Assembly (NCBI GenBank): GCA_002367695.1
Contig: DFDK01000076.1
Span: 1-7,372, forward strand
Length of the DNA: 7,372 nt
Direction: 5' to 3'
Source: Acidimicrobium sp. UBA3029
GTDB lineage: Bacteria; Actinomycetota; Acidimicrobiia; Acidimicrobiales; Ilumatobacteraceae
The notes under the pieces: model-generated
What the model was told of the DNA's origin: nothing
The model's database searches: none
The model's input: the letters and a program-made list of their open reading frames with translations, nothing else
Shown: positions 6,501 to 7,372 of the stretch, in pieces
Layout of the letters: the number at the start of each line of letters is the position of its first letter
Numbering within the stretch: the stretch's first letter is position 1
Translations under genes and position numbers: made by a program

Positions 6501-6600
6501 GGCAACTTTTTCGCAATTTCAAGAAATCTCAGCCAATTTTCGGAAATTTTAAGAAATTTTTCCAAAATATTTTTTTGGTCGGAAATTTTAAGAAATTTTG
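6501..6600. repeat. Phased A/T tracts, predicted intrinsically curved DNA
   Basis: Short An-Tn tracts recur about every 10 bp. Their A-runs begin at 6504, 6515, 6524, 6535, 6544, 6554, 6564, 6583 and 6593, with a T-run at 6570-6576 filling the missing phase. The consensus decamer is nnnAAATTTT (or nnCAATTTT), which is degenerate in the outer repeats. Helically phased AnTn tracts in this polarity are the classical cause of sequence-directed DNA bending. The block lies 136 bp upstream of the PIN-PhoH start and about 407 bp upstream of hup. Confidence 0.75.
6541..6599 (+). repeat. Exact 20-nt direct repeat flanking a small hairpin
   Basis: CGGAAATTTTAAGAAATTTT occurs at 6541-6560 and again, identically, at 6580-6599, 39 bp apart. 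A degenerate third copy is at 6512-6530, and CGGAAATT recurs alone at 6702-6709. Between the exact copies, CCAAAA (6562-6567) and TTTTGG (6573-6578) can pair around the loop TATTT. The repeat has only two exact copies, so it is not a CRISPR array. Confidence 0.75.
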
Positions 6601-6736
6601 GAGGATGCAAAGCTTTCTTGGAGTTGAGTTCCCCTGAATGCCTGTGCTGGTAACAAGAACATTGTGACAAGGTGTTGAAGATGAAATAATGCCTATGAAA
6701 ACGGAAATTCATCAATTTTGGTGGTCCGCAAACCCA

Positions 6737-6772
6737 ATACCCATAAGGGCTATCCCATGTTTGTGGGAAATA
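6737..6772. repeat. Two adjacent, mutually exclusive hairpins
   Basis: Hairpin 1 pairs ATACCC (6737-6742) with GGG-c-TAT (6747-6753), one base bulged, around loop ATAA. Hairpin 2 pairs TATCCCA (6751-6757) with TGGGA-a-ATA (6764-6772), one base bulged, around loop TGTTTG. Both use TAT at 6751-6753, so they compete if transcribed. No T-run follows on either strand. The function is unknown. Confidence 0.45.
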
Positions 6773-6828
6773 CGTCATCAGTGCGCTCAGCGTTGCTAGG
6801 GCGGCCCGTGGCGACTCGTGAATGAGAA

Positions 6829-6842
6829 ATTTGGATCCAAAT
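6829..6842. repeat. Perfect 14-bp palindrome ATTTGGATCCAAAT beside a TTGACA box
   Basis: This is a perfect inverted repeat ending one base before TTGACA at 6844-6849, a consensus -35 hexamer on the plus strand, toward hup. The position suits an operator for a regulator that acts at the -35. The matching -10 is poor, which limits confidence in the promoter itself. Confidence 0.6.
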
Positions 6843-6843
6843 G

Positions 6844-6875
6844 TTGACAAATTTTTGCGATGCAGACAAATTTTT
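6844..6875 (+). promoter_or_regulatory. TTGACA box and 11-nt direct repeat upstream of hup
   Basis: TTGACA at 6844-6849 is a perfect -35 consensus, but the hexamer 17 bp downstream (CAAATT, 6867-6872) is a weak -10. GACAAATTTTT occurs at 6846-6856 and 6865-6875, 19 bp (about two helical turns) apart. The inverted octamer AATTTGTC is at 6938-6945. A promoter here would leave a leader of roughly 130 nt before hup. The elements may instead be binding sites for a regulator. Confidence 0.4.
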
Positions 6876-6915
6876 CGGCACAGAAGATCTTTGGAGTTCG
6901 TTTTCAAAAACTGGA

Positions 6916-6938
6916 TGCAAAAGCGTTAGATGCTTGCA
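6916..6938 (+). repeat. Hairpin in the putative hup leader
   Basis: AAGC (6921-6924) pairs with GCTT (6932-6935), and TGC (6916-6918) pairs with GCA (6936-6938) across an AA bulge, around a 7-nt loop. This gives 7 bp in all, about 70 nt before the hup start. It could shape the 5' leader if transcription starts upstream. The stem is short, so chance is quite possible. Confidence 0.3.
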
Positions 6939-7006
6939 ATTTGTCTGTAGACCTAGTCAAATATATGACGAAGCGGTATTCCGAAACCGAGAAAGCAAGG
7001 TAAGCA

Positions 7007-7294
7007 ATGACAAAAGCAGAGCTCATAGATGCAGTGTCAGAAAAAGCAGGAGTCTCCAAGGCGGAAGCCGAGAAGACAATCGGTGCTTTTTTTGAACTGG
7101 TCGTAGCCTCAGCGATTAAGGGTGAGAAAGTTGCATGGCCGGGCTTTGGCTCGTTCAGCACTTCGAACCGTAAGGCAAGAGTTGGCCGTAACCCACAAAC
7201 GGGTGCACCGGTTCAAGTTCCAGCCAGTACAGCAATGAAGTTCACTTCAAGCTCAACGCTGAAGAGTGAATTGAATCCAAACCGTAAAAAGTAA
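7007..7294 (+). CDS. hup: HU-family DNA-binding protein
   Basis: A 95-residue nucleoid-associated protein of normal HU length (about 90). The N-terminal helices (1-40: MTKAELIDAVSEKAGVSKAE, then AEKTIGAFFELVVASAIKGE) form the dimer core. The DNA-binding arm carries the family signature GFGSFSTSNRKARVGRNPQTG (46-66), with Pro63 as the DNA-intercalating proline. The C-terminus ends after NPNRKK, with no Lys/Ala-rich extension like that of mycobacterial HupB. HU dimers bind and bend DNA non-specifically, with preference for distorted and AT-rich sites, and help fold the chromosome. The ATG is preceded by AAGG (6997-7000), giving a usable ribosome binding site. A basic, H1-like gene begins 21 bp downstream, so the two are probably one operon. 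The 641-bp upstream region with curved DNA is a candidate site of autoregulation. Confidence 0.96.
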   Translation: MTKAELIDAVSEKAGVSKAEAEKTIGAFFELVVASAIKGEKVAWPGFGSFSTSNRKARVGRNPQTGAPVQVPASTAMKFTSSSTLKSELNPNRKK

Positions 7295-7303
7295 TACCTA
7301 ACC

Positions 7304-7309
7304 AAGGAG
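7304..7309 (+). promoter_or_regulatory. Strong ribosome binding site (AAGGAG) before the Lys/Ala-rich gene
   Basis: AAGGAG sits 6 nt before the ATG at 7316, in the 21-bp gap after hup. It is the best ribosome binding site on the plus strand of this window. It supports both the start codon and high expression of the downstream basic protein. Confidence 0.8.
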
Positions 7310-7315
7310 AAAATC

Positions 7316-7372
7316 ATGGCAGCAAAGCGTAAAAAGGCAGCAAAAAAAGTAGCCAAGAAGGCACCAGCAAAG
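7316..7372 (+). CDS. Lys/Ala-rich histone-H1-like basic protein, N-terminus only
   Basis: Only the first 19 codons lie in the window: MAAKRKKAAKKVAKKAPAK. Ten of the 19 residues are Lys or Arg and six are Ala. This is the composition of bacterial H1-like and HupB-tail sequences, which bind DNA through unstructured basic repeats. A strong AAGGAG site and immediate linkage to hup support a real, well-translated gene. The inferred role is a nucleoid protein acting with HU, in effect supplying as a separate polypeptide the basic tail that mycobacterial HupB carries fused. Alternatives are a larger protein with a basic N-terminus, or a ribosome-associated basic protein. The rest of the gene is outside the window, so length and domains are unknown. 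Confidence 0.7.
   Translation, partial: MAAKRKKAAKKVAKKAPAK

Larger units (their letters stand above)
6366..7006. other. 641-bp divergent intergenic region, AT-rich and rich in repeats
   Basis: No protein family is recognised on either strand here; open frames exist but look like by-products of low complexity. No tRNA, rRNA, RNase P, SRP or tmRNA signature was found by eye. The region is far longer than the other gaps in the window (19-116 bp). It contains a phased A-tract block, direct repeats, two 14-bp palindromes and several hairpins, listed separately. It must contain the promoters of both the PIN-PhoH gene (minus) and hup (plus), although neither has an unambiguous -35/-10 pair. Confidence 0.7.

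Noticed and set aside
6541..6599. CRISPR-like direct repeats
   Set aside because: Only two exact copies, very AT-rich, a 19-bp gap and no cas genes.
6365..6637. 90-codon open frame on the plus strand with repeated NFKK
   Set aside because: The repeat follows from the same decamer DNA repeat, the start overlaps the phoH2 start codon, and no family or ribosome binding site is visible.
6762..6770. TGTGGGAAA, one mismatch from a DnaA box; possible replication origin with the AT-rich block
   Set aside because: It is a single imperfect box with no dnaA, dnaN or other origin-linked genes nearby.
6799..6807. GGGC-G-GCCC palindrome
   Set aside because: A one-base loop cannot form a hairpin, and a 9-bp GC palindrome is common by chance.
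6467..6907. 146-codon open frame on the minus strand upstream of phoH2
   Set aside because: It starts with TTG, has no ribosome binding site and matches no recognised family. Its repeated peptide (KFLKIS) is explained by the A/T-tract DNA repeat. Not annotated as a gene, but mentioned as a finding.
6941..6967. TTGTCTGTA upstream of hup as a PafBC-type damage promoter
   Set aside because: The motif deviates from the mycobacterial RecA-independent consensus as I recall it at two positions, and no TAnnnT follows at the right distance.

Overview
The window looks like chromosomal DNA of an actinobacterium. A WhiB-type Fe-S regulator and a tandem PafB/PafC pair of WYL-domain regulators are lineage markers. 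PIN-PhoH fusions and limonene-epoxide-hydrolase-like proteins also fit. Codon use is only moderately GC-rich, the genes are closely packed, and two genes start just downstream of TAnnnT boxes with no Shine-Dalgarno sequence. My inference is a streamlined aquatic actinobacterium, perhaps Acidimicrobiia/Ilumatobacter-like. That placement is not proven by the sequence.

Layout. 1-404 (minus) is the N-terminal part of a RarD-type EamA permease, cut by the window edge. It is divergent from a plus-strand run: pgi (458-2044), pafB (2064-3014) and pafC (3014-3970). pafB and pafC overlap by one base, so they are probably co-transcribed and translationally coupled. A minus-strand series converges on pafC: a LEH-like epoxide hydrolase (4004-4420), a WhiB-family regulator (4489-4836) and a PIN-PhoH ATPase (4953-6365). 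The right end (plus) carries HU (7007-7294) and the start of a separate Lys/Ala-rich histone-H1-like protein (7316 to the edge), which together form a nucleoid-protein operon.

The outstanding non-coding region is 6366-7006, between the divergent phoH-type gene and hup. It is about 640 bp in a window whose other gaps are 19-116 bp. It contains ten A/T tracts at about 10-bp intervals over 100 bp (6501-6600), the pattern of intrinsically curved DNA. It also has an exact 20-nt direct repeat, two perfect 14-bp palindromes (one touching a TTGACA box), a pair of mutually exclusive hairpins and an 11-nt direct repeat. HU-type proteins bind bent and AT-rich DNA, so this may be the control region of the nucleoid-protein operon, of phoH, or of both. 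A second oddity is a perfect 11-bp-stem inverted repeat inside the last codons of whiB, whose product has an unusual C-terminus.

Most of the genes are ordinary housekeeping or stress genes. I see no defence island, mobile element, CRISPR array, tRNA or rRNA.
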